DNA of 64,000 nt from Amycolatopsis taiwanensis DSM 45107 (GTDB taxonomy: Bacteria; Actinomycetota; Actinomycetes; Mycobacteriales; Pseudonocardiaceae): the NCBI RefSeq assembly GCF_000519205.1, contig NZ_JAFB01000022.1, positions 95,371 through 159,370 on the forward strand, given 5' to 3'. Below the pieces are notes generated by a model. That model had not been told where the DNA came from. It was given only the letters and a program-made list of their open reading frames with translations, and did not search any database. The position numbers and the translations under genes are program-made. Of this stretch, positions 34,291 through 42,335 are shown in pieces (position 1 is the first letter of the stretch; every line of letters begins with the position of its first letter).

Positions 34291-34932
34291 TTAGTCCGCG
34301 CGGCCGGTGAGGGCAACGGTGGCACCGAGCCCGATCATGGCGAGTCCGCCGGTTCCGCCGAGTACCGACATGCGCCGAGGGGAACGGCCCAGCCAGGTCC
34401 GTGCGGCGGAGGCCGCCAGTCCCCAGGTGCCATCGGAGACCAGTTGCAGTACTGCACCGGCCAGGCCGAGCAGGAGCATCTGGGCGATGACGTGACCGGC
34501 TTCCCGGTCGACGAACTGGGGCAGCACCGCGGTAAGGAAGATGATGCTCTTGGGGTTGGTCACCCCGACCGTGAACCCTTGCCACACAGAGCGTCCGGCA
34601 GCGGGCGGTGTCGGTTGCGTCCCTGTCGCCCCCGAACGACTGCCCCAACTGGCCCAAAGCGCCTTTACGCCGAGAAAGACCAGGTAGGCGGCACCGGCCA
34701 GTTTTATCAAGTTGAACAGGAGCACCGACCGCTCCACCACAGCCCCAACGCCCAGCGCCACCCCGACGACGAGGAGATAACCGCCCATCGCGTTGCCCAG
34801 GACCGAAGCCAACGCTGCCCGGCGTCCGTGCGCCAGAGCCCGTCCGATGACGAACAGCACGCTGGGCCCCGGAATGGCGGAAAGCAGCAGGGACATCGCG
34901 CAGAAAGCGGCCAGTTGGTGGAGGTCGACCAT
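34291..34932 (-). CDS. LysE/RhtB-family exporter
   Basis: A 213-residue protein with six hydrophobic segments. The AIPGPSVLFVIGRALAHGRR loop and GVTNPKSIIFLTAVLPQFV are the signatures of LysE/RhtB amino-acid and metabolite exporters. GGAAGGA precedes ATG 34932. It is monocistronic and divergent from the SnoaL-like gene. Confidence 0.9.
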   Translation of the reverse strand: MVDLHQLAAFCAMSLLLSAIPGPSVLFVIGRALAHGRRAALASVLGNAMGGYLLVVGVALGVGAVVERSVLLFNLIKLAGAAYLVFLGVKALWASWGSRSGATGTQPTPPAAGRSVWQGFTVGVTNPKSIIFLTAVLPQFVDREAGHVIAQMLLLGLAGAVLQLVSDGTWGLAASAARTWLGRSPRRMSVLGGTGGLAMIGLGATVALTGRAD

Positions 34933-35081
34933 GGTGGGAATCCTTCCTTGCGAAGGTCAAGGAAGCGAGCCCGACTCCGCCTTACGCCCCTCGACCCCGC
35001 CATGGGGCGGCGTGTTCGCGATCATGCGCGGTCATCCGGTCATCGGTTTGCGGCAGCGACAGGAACGAGACGACTTGCCTG

Positions 35082-35125
35082 CATACGTGAAGTATGTTGG
35101 CGATCACTGACAGTGGGTGTCAGTG
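35082..35125. promoter_or_regulatory. Two inverted repeats before the SnoaL-like gene
   Basis: CATAC-GTGAA-GTATG (35082-35096) and the perfect CACTGACA-GTGGG-TGTCAGTG (35105-35125) lie side by side in the divergent gap between the LysE and SnoaL-like genes. The second overlaps the only usable start codon of the SnoaL-like gene, which suggests a repressor acting on a leaderless or near-leaderless transcript. Confidence 0.5.
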
Positions 35126-35517
35126 GACCATGGCTAGCGTCCCGATCCGCGGCGGACACGCCGGAGCGGATCGCGGAACTCTACGCGGAAACGGTCGACT
35201 GGCGGGTGAACTGGCCGCAACCGGAGCATCCCGTGGTGCCCTGGATCCGGCCCCGATCCACTCGGGCCGACGTCGCGGCCCACTTCCGCACCTTCGGGCG
35301 CGTCTGCGTTCCGGGCGAGGGCGAGGTGCACCTCGACAAGATCATGATCGATGGTCCGGATGCGGTACTCATCGGGACGAGTTCCCAGTTGGTCAAGCCT
35401 ACCGGCAAGCGCTTCGTGATGACCTTCGCGCTCCGCCTGACCGTCAGCGATGGGGTGATCACGCAGCACCACATGTATGAGGACAGCCTCGCCGTCGCCG
35501 AGGCATTCACCCGCTGA
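35113..35517 (+). CDS. SnoaL-like (NTF2-fold) protein
   Basis: About 134 residues. TPERIAELYAETVDWRVNW begins a typical small NTF2/SnoaL-like barrel, and GKRFVMTFALRLTVSDGVITQHHMYED covers its last strands (short marker: ITQHHMYED). Such proteins are small isomerases, cyclases or detoxifying proteins. GTG 35113 is the last start upstream of the conserved part; no ribosome site is seen. A 409-residue frame reading through from 34288 is an open shadow. Confidence 0.72.
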   Translation: MGVSGPWLASRSAADTPERIAELYAETVDWRVNWPQPEHPVVPWIRPRSTRADVAAHFRTFGRVCVPGEGEVHLDKIMIDGPDAVLIGTSSQLVKPTGKRFVMTFALRLTVSDGVITQHHMYEDSLAVAEAFTR

Positions 35518-35736
35518 CGACTCGCGCGACCCGACCGACGCGATCAACCGACACGGCCAGGTGAATCGGGGGAGGGGCATTCCGGCCCTAGTCCGGCCTG
35601 TCGAACGCGTCCACACTGGTCGGACGAGGTGCGGAAACGGCCCGAGGTGGCGGCGTCTTCGTTCTCATGGTGGCGAAGAAGCGACGGCTGTTCGGCAGAC
35701 AGTCACCGAAGCACAGCCGGAGGGATGTAGCGCGAG

Positions 35737-36813
35737 TTGGCGTTGGTGCGGACGCTTTTGCGGCGATTGCGGAAGAACTGGCGCAAGGTGGTGCACTGGG
35801 TGATCGTGGGCGCGGCCCTGGGTTACCTGGTTTACCTGGTGCCGGGGCTGGCCAAGCAGGTCGACGAGGCGACCCGGCCACTGGATCATCTGCATTGGTG
35901 GTGGGTTGTCGCGGCGGTCGTGTCGGGCCTGCTGGCACTGGCGTTGTACGGGGAGTTGCATCGCCAGTTGCTGTTGGTCGGTGGTGCTCGGGTGCCGGCG
36001 CGCACGGTGCAGGGCATCAACTTCGCCGAAAACGCCATCTCCAACACGGTGCCCGTGGTCGGTGGTGCGGGCGCTCTCGCGTATGCGATCGACCAGTTGC
36101 GGCGCCGTGGTGTGGATGCACCGCTGGCTTCGTGGTCGGTGCTGCTGGCCGGGGTGCTGGCCACGCTCACCTTGGTGGTGCTGGGTGCGGCCGGGCTCGG
36201 CGTGGGTGGCCGGCTGCCGCTGTGGCTGGGTCTGGCGCTGGCCGGGCTGGTCGGGCTGGGTTCGGTGGGGGCGTGGAAGGTGCTGACGCATCCCGCGGCG
36301 CTGCGGCGCGGGATGCGGCCCGTGGTGTGGGTGGGTCGCCGGCTGCCCGGTGGGTGCGGTGACTGCCGTCAGGCGTGGGCGGAGCATGCGGAGAAGGTGG
36401 TGGCGCGGGTGGCCGACCGCATCGCGCTGCTGCGGCCGAGCCTGCCGCGGTGGCTGCTCGCCATTTTTCTCGCGGCGCTGACCTGGGTTTTCGACTTCTC
36501 CACGCTTGCGTTCAGCGTCGCCGCGGTCGGCTCGTCGGCGCCGTGGAATGTGCTGTGGGTGGGATTCCTGCTCGTACAGGGCAGCATCGCCCTGCAGATC
36601 CTGCCTGGTGGTCTCGGGCTGGCGGCGACCAGCCTGCTCGCGGTGCTTCTCTCGGCCGGTATCGCCGACCCGAGCGCGACCGCGAGCGTGTTGATCTACC
36701 GGTCGATCTCGTGGCTGGGCCTGTCGCTGCTGGGCTGGGTGATCTACGGGACGTGGATCCACGCCGCACCGACCCACCTGCACCGGCACGCGGTCGAACT
36801 CAGCCGCGCCTGA
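35737..36813 (+). CDS. UPF0104 / lysylphosphatidylglycerol synthase-like membrane protein
   Basis: A 358-residue integral membrane protein with about eight helices. FAENAISNTVPVVGGAGALAYAI and the later LPGGLGLAATSLLAVLLSAG show the family's glycine-rich half-helices. It matches the flippase-synthase membrane domain of MprF without the catalytic domain, so it may move a lipid or glycolipid. TTG 35737 lies 11 bases after GGAGGGA. Monocistronic. Confidence 0.8.
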   Translation: MALVRTLLRRLRKNWRKVVHWVIVGAALGYLVYLVPGLAKQVDEATRPLDHLHWWWVVAAVVSGLLALALYGELHRQLLLVGGARVPARTVQGINFAENAISNTVPVVGGAGALAYAIDQLRRRGVDAPLASWSVLLAGVLATLTLVVLGAAGLGVGGRLPLWLGLALAGLVGLGSVGAWKVLTHPAALRRGMRPVVWVGRRLPGGCGDCRQAWAEHAEKVVARVADRIALLRPSLPRWLLAIFLAALTWVFDFSTLAFSVAAVGSSAPWNVLWVGFLLVQGSIALQILPGGLGLAATSLLAVLLSAGIADPSATASVLIYRSISWLGLSLLGWVIYGTWIHAAPTHLHRHAVELSRA

Positions 36814-37137
36814 CGGGCTCGGCTGTTGCTCCACGAACTACCGCGCAGGCGGCCGGCCGTTACCTGAATTCTCTGCCGAAGCCACCACCTTCCACACCTT
36901 CGTCAACAAGCCGCGAGCCGGAAGTGACCCCGCAGCGGCGAGCATCGCGAATACTGCAGGTTTGAATTGGCCACTTCACCAGTTGGTTTTCGTTGGAGAG
37001 GTTTCCGCCGCCAGCAGGACGGTTTCCGTTCGGAGTCCAACCGCTCCACCTGTTCCAGAGCGCGTCAGGACATACGACGGGGCGGTTTGGTGAGATACCG
37101 GCCGGGCCTCGGGTCGATCATGGTAGGAATGTCAGCC
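36814..37137. other. Intergenic region, nothing recognised
   Basis: 324 bases between two membrane-protein genes. No repeat, RNA gene or clear promoter was seen apart from weak AT-rich patches around 36960 (TTTGAATTGG). It probably holds the promoter of the next gene. Confidence 0.4.
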
Positions 37138-38601
37138 ATGACACAGCCACCGCCTGGCCATCCCCCGGACTGGGAGCCAACCCAAGGCCGGCAGACCTCC
37201 GGCTACTGGACGCCGGGGGAGTCTTCCGGTGGGGCTTGGACGCCATACCCCCAGGCGGCACAACAGCCGGGCGGTTATGGGATGCCGGGTGGCTACTGGA
37301 TGCCGCCGAAGCGCAGCAAGGCGCCGCTGGTTGTCACGATCCTGGTGTTGGTGGTGGTGCTCGCGGCCACCGGCGTGACATTGGCCGTGACCGGCGTGTT
37401 CTCTTCCGGGAAGAGCGCGTCCTCCGGGGGTACCGGTGGGAGCGGCCCCGGTGAGGCGAAGAAACTTTGGTCTGCCGCGGCCATCAACGCCAAGGGCGAC
37501 ATGCATGGCGGCTGGGTGGTCGACGATCACACGGTCGCCTACGTCGTCGAAACCGGCGTCACCGGCTACGACCTCACCACCGGCAAGCAGCTGTGGCAGG
37601 TGCCGGCACCGCCCGGGCAGGTCATCTGCGAGATGAGTCCCAAGGCCGATGGCGGGATCGGCGCGGTGGGTCTGGGCGCGGACCGCGGCCACTGCGACAC
37701 CGCCGCCGCGGTCGACCTCACCGCGGCCAAGCTGTTGTGGAGCGAGAAACTGACCTTGCCAGAAAACTTCCACGGCTGGGACCGCGTGCTCGATACGCTG
37801 TCGGTGGCGGAGGGAATGGTGATCGTCCAGGACGTGGAGAACACGTTCGGCTACGGCGCCCGCGACGGGCAGCGGAAATGGACCGCACCGCCGGTTCCGA
37901 TGGAGGAATTCGACGGCGCCTGCACTTCGATGTCCGCACTGGCGGAGGGGGCCGTGACGGCTCAGGTGCTGGACTGCAGCCTCGACGGCGTGAAGGTCGG
38001 CACCTACGACACGGTCAGCGGCGCGGTGAAATGGGTGGCTCCGGCGTCGACCGATCGCGCCCCCGGCTCCTGGTGGCTGCTGTCGGTGAACCCGCTGATC
38101 GCCGCGGACGCGCGCACCGGGATGTACTACCTGTCCGGACCGAACGCGGTGCGGGTGCCCATCGGGGCCGCCGCGTCGAATTCCCATTTCTCCAGCACGG
38201 ACTTCGACTACGGCTCCGTCGCCTTCGACGGCACCACCATGTTCACCGTGGACAGTGACGAGGGAGCCACGCCCTCGATGCACAGAACGATGTCGGTGAA
38301 CTCCTGGGACGTCACCACCGGCCAGTCTCGGTGGAAGCATGCCTTCGACCTGGACGGCGACGCGGAGATGATCGGCATGAGCCAGGGCAGGGTCTGGGTC
38401 GACTACACCCCGCCGCACTCCGATTCCAAGCACCAGCTCGTGTCGTTTTCGCCCGCCGACGGGGCGATGACGGAGGGACCGACGTTCGAGGCACCCGAGG
38501 ACTACAGCACCCAGCCGCTGACCACGCAGCTCGTCGGGAACAAGATCGTACGGTTCGGGCAGCCCGACGCGCCGGTGATCGTGTGGGACCGGGGCCAGTA
38601 G
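37138..38601 (+). CDS. Membrane-anchored PQQ-like beta-propeller protein
   Basis: 487 residues. A Pro/Gly/Gln-rich cytoplasmic N-terminus (TQPPPGHPPDW, PGGYGMPGGYW) is followed by one transmembrane helix (about 65-88), a Ser/Gly linker and an extracellular domain of WD/PQQ-type repeats (GYDLTTGKQLWQVP, YGARDGQRKWTAP, WDVTTGQSRWKHAF). The layout is common for actinobacterial cell-surface sensors or enzyme inhibitors. Cys pairs in the propeller may form disulfides. ATG 37138 is chosen over ATG 37120. Confidence 0.78.
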   Translation: MTQPPPGHPPDWEPTQGRQTSGYWTPGESSGGAWTPYPQAAQQPGGYGMPGGYWMPPKRSKAPLVVTILVLVVVLAATGVTLAVTGVFSSGKSASSGGTGGSGPGEAKKLWSAAAINAKGDMHGGWVVDDHTVAYVVETGVTGYDLTTGKQLWQVPAPPGQVICEMSPKADGGIGAVGLGADRGHCDTAAAVDLTAAKLLWSEKLTLPENFHGWDRVLDTLSVAEGMVIVQDVENTFGYGARDGQRKWTAPPVPMEEFDGACTSMSALAEGAVTAQVLDCSLDGVKVGTYDTVSGAVKWVAPASTDRAPGSWWLLSVNPLIAADARTGMYYLSGPNAVRVPIGAAASNSHFSSTDFDYGSVAFDGTTMFTVDSDEGATPSMHRTMSVNSWDVTTGQSRWKHAFDLDGDAEMIGMSQGRVWVDYTPPHSDSKHQLVSFSPADGAMTEGPTFEAPEDYSTQPLTTQLVGNKIVRFGQPDAPVIVWDRGQ

Positions 38602-38667
38602 GAGCCCGAGTCCCACATTCGCGGAGCCCGAGTCCTACGTTCGCGGAGCCCGAGTTCCACGTTCGCG
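38602..38667. repeat. Three tandem 22-bp repeats
   Basis: Units of the type GAGCCCGAGTCCCACATTCGCG at 38602, 38624 and 38646 differ by one to three bases (the first 20 bases are GAGCCCGAGTCCCACATTCG). They start at the stop codon of the propeller gene and end 52 bases before the next start. Confidence 0.85.
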
Positions 38668-38718
38668 GCGATGCCGAAATCGGTCGACGTAGTTGGCGGT
38701 AGTAAGTACCTTGTCGCC

Positions 38719-39369
38719 GTGGATCTCTTCTCACTCTCGTGGACCGCGCTGCGCACAGCCGTCGCCGAAGTCCCGGACGAGGATTTCGCCCGGCCGTCCG
38801 GCTGTACCGGCTGGCTCGTGCGGGACCTGGTGTGCCACTTGATCATCGGCGCTCAGGACGTTCTGATCACCCTGGTCACGCCCGCCGAAACGGAGCCGAC
38901 CCGGAACGCGGTGACCTACTGGAACGTGCTCGAGGCGACCGGCGACGAATCGTTCGACGCGTTGGTCGTCCGGCTGGCCGCCGCGTACGAAGAGCCTCGC
39001 TTGCTCAAGTTCCACTTCGACGACGTCGGCTCCGCTGCCGGTCGCGCCGCCGTACTCGCCGACCCCGCGGCACGGGTCAGCACTCTCGGTGAGGTCATCA
39101 CCGTGGGCGACTACCTTTCCGCGTACGTCCTCGAGTGGACGCTGCACCACCTCGACCTGATCGCGCACTTCCCGGAAGCGGCTGAACCGCCCGCGGAGAG
39201 CCTCGCCTGGTCGCGCGAACTGCTGGAGAAGGTTGCCGGGGTCGCGTTCCCCGCATCGCTCTCCGACGCCGACGCGCTGCTGGTCGGCACCGGGCGGCGT
39301 GCCCCGACCGGCGCGGAGCGGGCCGAACTGGGCGAGCTGACGGCGAGGCTTCCGCTCGTCCTTGGCTAG
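38719..39369 (+). CDS. DinB-like mycothiol-dependent maleylpyruvate isomerase family protein
   Basis: A 216-residue helical protein of the TIGR03083/maleylpyruvate isomerase N-terminal (DinB-like) family. FARPSGCTGWLVRDLVCHLI gives the first metal-binding His, and EWTLHHLDLIAHF the others. Actinobacterial members are mycothiol-dependent transferases or isomerases. GTG 38719 begins the conserved DLFSLSWTAL stretch; no ribosome site precedes it, and GGTAGTAAGTACC lies just upstream, so the mRNA may be leaderless. Confidence 0.78.
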   Translation: MDLFSLSWTALRTAVAEVPDEDFARPSGCTGWLVRDLVCHLIIGAQDVLITLVTPAETEPTRNAVTYWNVLEATGDESFDALVVRLAAAYEEPRLLKFHFDDVGSAAGRAAVLADPAARVSTLGEVITVGDYLSAYVLEWTLHHLDLIAHFPEAAEPPAESLAWSRELLEKVAGVAFPASLSDADALLVGTGRRAPTGAERAELGELTARLPLVLG

Positions 39370-39473
39370 TCCGCTGTCCGAACGGGACACACGTGGCGGC
39401 AGCCGTTCCCGGACATGCGCGGACCCGGCCCCGGGTCGGATGATCCTGGGCCGGGCCGGGATTCGCGGGCCGA

Positions 39474-39959
39474 TCAGCTCGTCATGCGGGCGAACATGCC
39501 GGCCTCGTATGAACCCCCCTGCTGGCGCACGATCACGGCCAGCCGGTTGGCCGCGTTGATCAGCGCGACCAGGGAGACCAGCGCGGTGATCTGGTCGTCG
39601 TCGTAGTGCTTGCGGACCTGGGCCCAGGTCTCGTCGGACACGCCGTGGTTGGCGTCGGCGAGCCGGGTGCCCTCCTCGGTGAGCGCCAGCGCGGCGCGCT
39701 CGGCCTCGGTGAAGACCGTCGACTCGCGCCAGGCGGCGACCAGGTTGAGCCGGACCGGGGTTTCACCGGCGGCCGCGGCGTCCTTGGTGTGCATGTCGAT
39801 GCACCAACCGCAGCCGTTGATCTGGCTGGCGCGCAGCGACACCAGCTCCTGGGTGGATTTCGGCAGCGGCGACTGGTGAATCACCAGGCCGAGGTTGGCG
39901 AACCGCTTGCTGAACTTGGCGCCGATCTCGTTGGTGAACAGGTCGATACGGGGTTCCAT
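39474..39959 (-). CDS. AhpD-like carboxymuconolactone decarboxylase family protein
   Basis: A 161-residue all-helical protein of the CMD/AhpD family. The redox CxxC is in NGCGWCIDMHTKDA, followed by the His needed for thiol peroxidase activity. It probably reduces peroxides or other oxidised small molecules. It is divergent from an ECF41 sigma factor gene, and its promoter is a perfect ECF41 site; COE-type genes (carboxymuconolactone decarboxylase, oxidoreductase, epimerase) are the standard neighbours and targets of ECF41. Confidence 0.92.
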   Translation of the reverse strand: MEPRIDLFTNEIGAKFSKRFANLGLVIHQSPLPKSTQELVSLRASQINGCGWCIDMHTKDAAAAGETPVRLNLVAAWRESTVFTEAERAALALTEEGTRLADANHGVSDETWAQVRKHYDDDQITALVSLVALINAANRLAVIVRQQGGSYEAGMFARMTS

Positions 39960-40000
39960 GACTTCGTCCTCGCTCGTGGTGTTGCACTGAACGACCACGA

Positions 40001-40027
40001 GACGCCGGCAACCCGATTCTTGTGACA
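40001..40027 (-). promoter_or_regulatory. ECF41-type promoter of the AhpD-like gene
   Basis: On the minus strand TGTCACA (40021-40027), a 16-base spacer and CGTC (40001-40004). This is the motif TGTCACA-n16-CGTC described for ECF41 targets. It lies 42 bases from the start codon. Confidence 0.85.
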
Positions 40028-40129
40028 GCACCGGTTACGTGACGTGCGCCACCCATGGGTGGCCGCGCCGCCGGCGCACCGCCGCTCCCGGGATTTGGCC
40101 CCGGACAACAAGGATTGGCTACCGTCTCG

Positions 40130-40156
40130 GTGTCACAAACCGGCCGGGCCCAGCGT
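40130..40156 (+). promoter_or_regulatory. ECF41-type promoter of the sigma factor gene
   Basis: TGTCACA (40130-40136), a 16-base spacer and CGTC (40153-40156), identical in layout to the divergent site. The sigma factor therefore probably activates its own gene. It lies 40 bases from the start codon. Confidence 0.85.
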
Positions 40157-40195
40157 CTGGTGGGTGACCCAGCCCAGAGCGAACAGGAGCCACCC

Positions 40196-41137
40196 ATGGC
40201 CGGCACGCCGCAGACCGCGCCTGAAGATCACGACGGGAGCATGAGCGTGGGCGAGGGCCGGGACACCGCCACCGAGGCGTTTCTCGCCCACCGCAACCTC
40301 TTGTTCACGGTCGCCTACGAGATGCTCGGTTCGGCCGCCGACGCGGAAGACGTTCTTCAGGAGACCTGGCTTCGGTGGTCGGGCGTCGACCTCGGCACCG
40401 TCGAAAACCAGCGCGCGTACCTGGTCCGGATCACCACCCGTCAGGCGCTCACCCGACTGCGCACGCTCGGCCGCCGCAAGGAGTCCTACGTCGGACCCTG
40501 GCTGCCCGAGCCGCTGCTGACCACGCCTGACGTGGCCGAGGATGTCGAACTGGCCGACAACGTCTCGATGGCGATGATGCTGGTACTGGAGACACTCACG
40601 CCCACCGAGCGGGCGGTGTTCGTACTGCGCGAGGTGTTCGACGTCGACTACGACGAGATCGCGAACGCCGTCGACAAGACCCCGGCCGCGGTCCGCCAGA
40701 TCGCCCGCCGGGCACGGGCGCATGTCGCCGCACGGAGACCACGCGGGGCCGTTTCTCCGGCCGAGACCCAAGGCGTGCTCGATGCGTTCCAGCGGGCGCT
40801 CGAAACGGGAGATTTGCAGAGCCTGCTCGACCTCCTCGCACCGGATGTCGTGGCCCTGGGCGATGGTGGCGGAGTCAAACACGCCGCCCTGCGGCCCGTC
40901 GCCGGGGCCGGCAAGGTGGCCCGCGGGCTGGTCGCCGGGCTGCGCAAGATCACCGCTGCGGTTTCGCTGCAGCCGGCACAGGTCAATGGCTACCCGGCGC
41001 TGATTCTCCGGCTCGACGGCGAGATCGACACCGTCACGGCGGTGCGCATCGACGACGGCCGCATCACCGGGCTCTACGCCGTGCGCAATCCCGAGAAGCT
41101 GTCGCGCATGGACACCGAGACCGCCCTGCGCCGCTGA
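40196..41137 (+). CDS. sigJ: ECF41-family RNA polymerase sigma factor (SigJ-like)
   Basis: A 313-residue ECF sigma factor. Region 2 (HRNLLFTVAYEMLGSAADAED, short marker YEMLGSAADAED) and region 4 (LTPTERAVFVLREVF and DEIANAVDKTPAAVRQ) are joined by a linker with the ECF41 hallmark GPWLPEP. The C-terminal SnoaL-like domain has the DGGG motif (GDGGGVKHA) and ends with NPEKL, both of which modulate ECF41 activity in place of an anti-sigma factor. ATG 40196 follows CAGGAG; the frame is open further up. Paired with the divergent AhpD-like gene. Confidence 0.93.
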   Translation: MAGTPQTAPEDHDGSMSVGEGRDTATEAFLAHRNLLFTVAYEMLGSAADAEDVLQETWLRWSGVDLGTVENQRAYLVRITTRQALTRLRTLGRRKESYVGPWLPEPLLTTPDVAEDVELADNVSMAMMLVLETLTPTERAVFVLREVFDVDYDEIANAVDKTPAAVRQIARRARAHVAARRPRGAVSPAETQGVLDAFQRALETGDLQSLLDLLAPDVVALGDGGGVKHAALRPVAGAGKVARGLVAGLRKITAAVSLQPAQVNGYPALILRLDGEIDTVTAVRIDDGRITGLYAVRNPEKLSRMDTETALRR

Positions 41138-41271
41138 GCTTGACGCGCCCGTGCGTGAACGTGCTGGCACTTCGGCCAGTTCAGCCGCACAGATCATTAC
41201 CTGCCACGTAATCGACTGTCCTCACGCCACCTGCGAGCATTGCGGCACAACAGTTACGAAGGAGCTAAGAG

Positions 41272-42117
41272 ATGCCGTTCTTCCAGGTCAGCGATGGGAC
41301 CAGACTGTCCTATGAGGACTATGGTGCCGGTGCCCCGGTGGTGTTCGTCTCCAGTTGGGCCCTGCACGCCGACATGTGGGAGTATCAGGTTCCGTTCTTT
41401 CTCGAGCACGGATTCCGGTGCGCTCTCCTCGACCGGCGCGGGCACGGGCGCTCGGACCGTCCCTCGTCCGGCTACGACGTGAACACTCGCAGCGACGACC
41501 TCGCCGCGTTGATCGAGCACCTGGACCTGCGGGACATCACTCTGGTCGCTCACTCGGCCGGCGGTGGCGAAGCAGCCCGCTATCTGTCCCGGCACGGCGA
41601 AGAGCGCGTCTCACGTGTCGCATTCCTCGCGTCAACGGTGCCGTTTCTCAAACGGACCGAGGATAACCCCGAAGGACTTCCCGAGGCCGGGCTCGAGGCG
41701 ACGCTGGCGCAGTTCCGCAAGGACCGGCCCAAGTGGTTCGCCGATCGTGCGCAGGGCTATTTCGCCACTCACCTGGGCAATGACGTCTCGCCGGCACTGG
41801 TTGAGAACGAGGTGCGACGCTGTCTGTCCGCAGCGCCGTTCGCGGCGGCCGAGGTGTTCCGCTCCACGTTCCACGAGGATTTCCGCCCCGACTTGCGTCA
41901 AGTCACCGTTCCGGCCCTGATCGTCCACGGCGTGGCCGATCAGTCCGCGCTCATCGACGTGACCGGCCGTCGTACCCGGAAGCTGATTCCCCACGCCGTC
42001 TACCGGGAATACCCGACGGCCGGGCACGGCCTGTACGTCACCCACGCCGAACAGCTCAACGCCGACATCTTGGCGTTCGTCAACAGCTACGATGGTTCCG
42101 ACGTCGATGAGTCATGA
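41272..42117 (+). CDS. Alpha/beta hydrolase (haloperoxidase/esterase-like)
   Basis: A 281-residue alpha/beta hydrolase. The nucleophile elbow is VAHSAGGGE, the acid probably the Asp of HGVADQS and the base the His of TAGHGLYV. LDRRGHGRSDRP is typical of the non-heme haloperoxidase/esterase group. GAAGGAG lies upstream of ATG 41272. Its central part (about 41674-41830) has a decayed relative at 53557-53730. It is monocistronic, 134 bases after the sigma factor gene. Confidence 0.87.
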   Translation: MPFFQVSDGTRLSYEDYGAGAPVVFVSSWALHADMWEYQVPFFLEHGFRCALLDRRGHGRSDRPSSGYDVNTRSDDLAALIEHLDLRDITLVAHSAGGGEAARYLSRHGEERVSRVAFLASTVPFLKRTEDNPEGLPEAGLEATLAQFRKDRPKWFADRAQGYFATHLGNDVSPALVENEVRRCLSAAPFAAAEVFRSTFHEDFRPDLRQVTVPALIVHGVADQSALIDVTGRRTRKLIPHAVYREYPTAGHGLYVTHAEQLNADILAFVNSYDGSDVDES

Positions 42118-42139
42118 TCGATGACCCGCCTCGCAACTT

Positions 42140-42190
42140 GCATGAGTGAGGAGTTCATGCCGATTTACGACGGTAACGGGTCACTCATGC
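42140..42190. repeat. Intergenic inverted repeat GCATGAGTGA...TCACTCATGC
   Basis: A perfect 10-bp inverted repeat with a 31-base interior, 23 bases after the hydrolase stop. It resembles the palindromic intergenic repeats of Amycolatopsis-type genomes as I remember them. It could also serve as a terminator. Confidence 0.6.
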
Positions 42191-42335
42191 CCAGTGCTGG
42201 TTGACATCCGGGCCGACCGATGAGTTCTGGCAGCCGCTGAAGTCTCTACTGGTGTCACCCATCCACGTTCGTTGTCGACGGCTGCTGGGTGCGTGGCGCC
42301 CTTGACCGCACTGTCGAATCCAGCGAGGTACTGCC

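Noticed and set aside
34288..35517. 409-residue plus-strand frame reading into the SnoaL-like protein
   Set aside because: Its first 270 residues are antisense to the well-supported LysE exporter; only the last 134 residues are protein-like.
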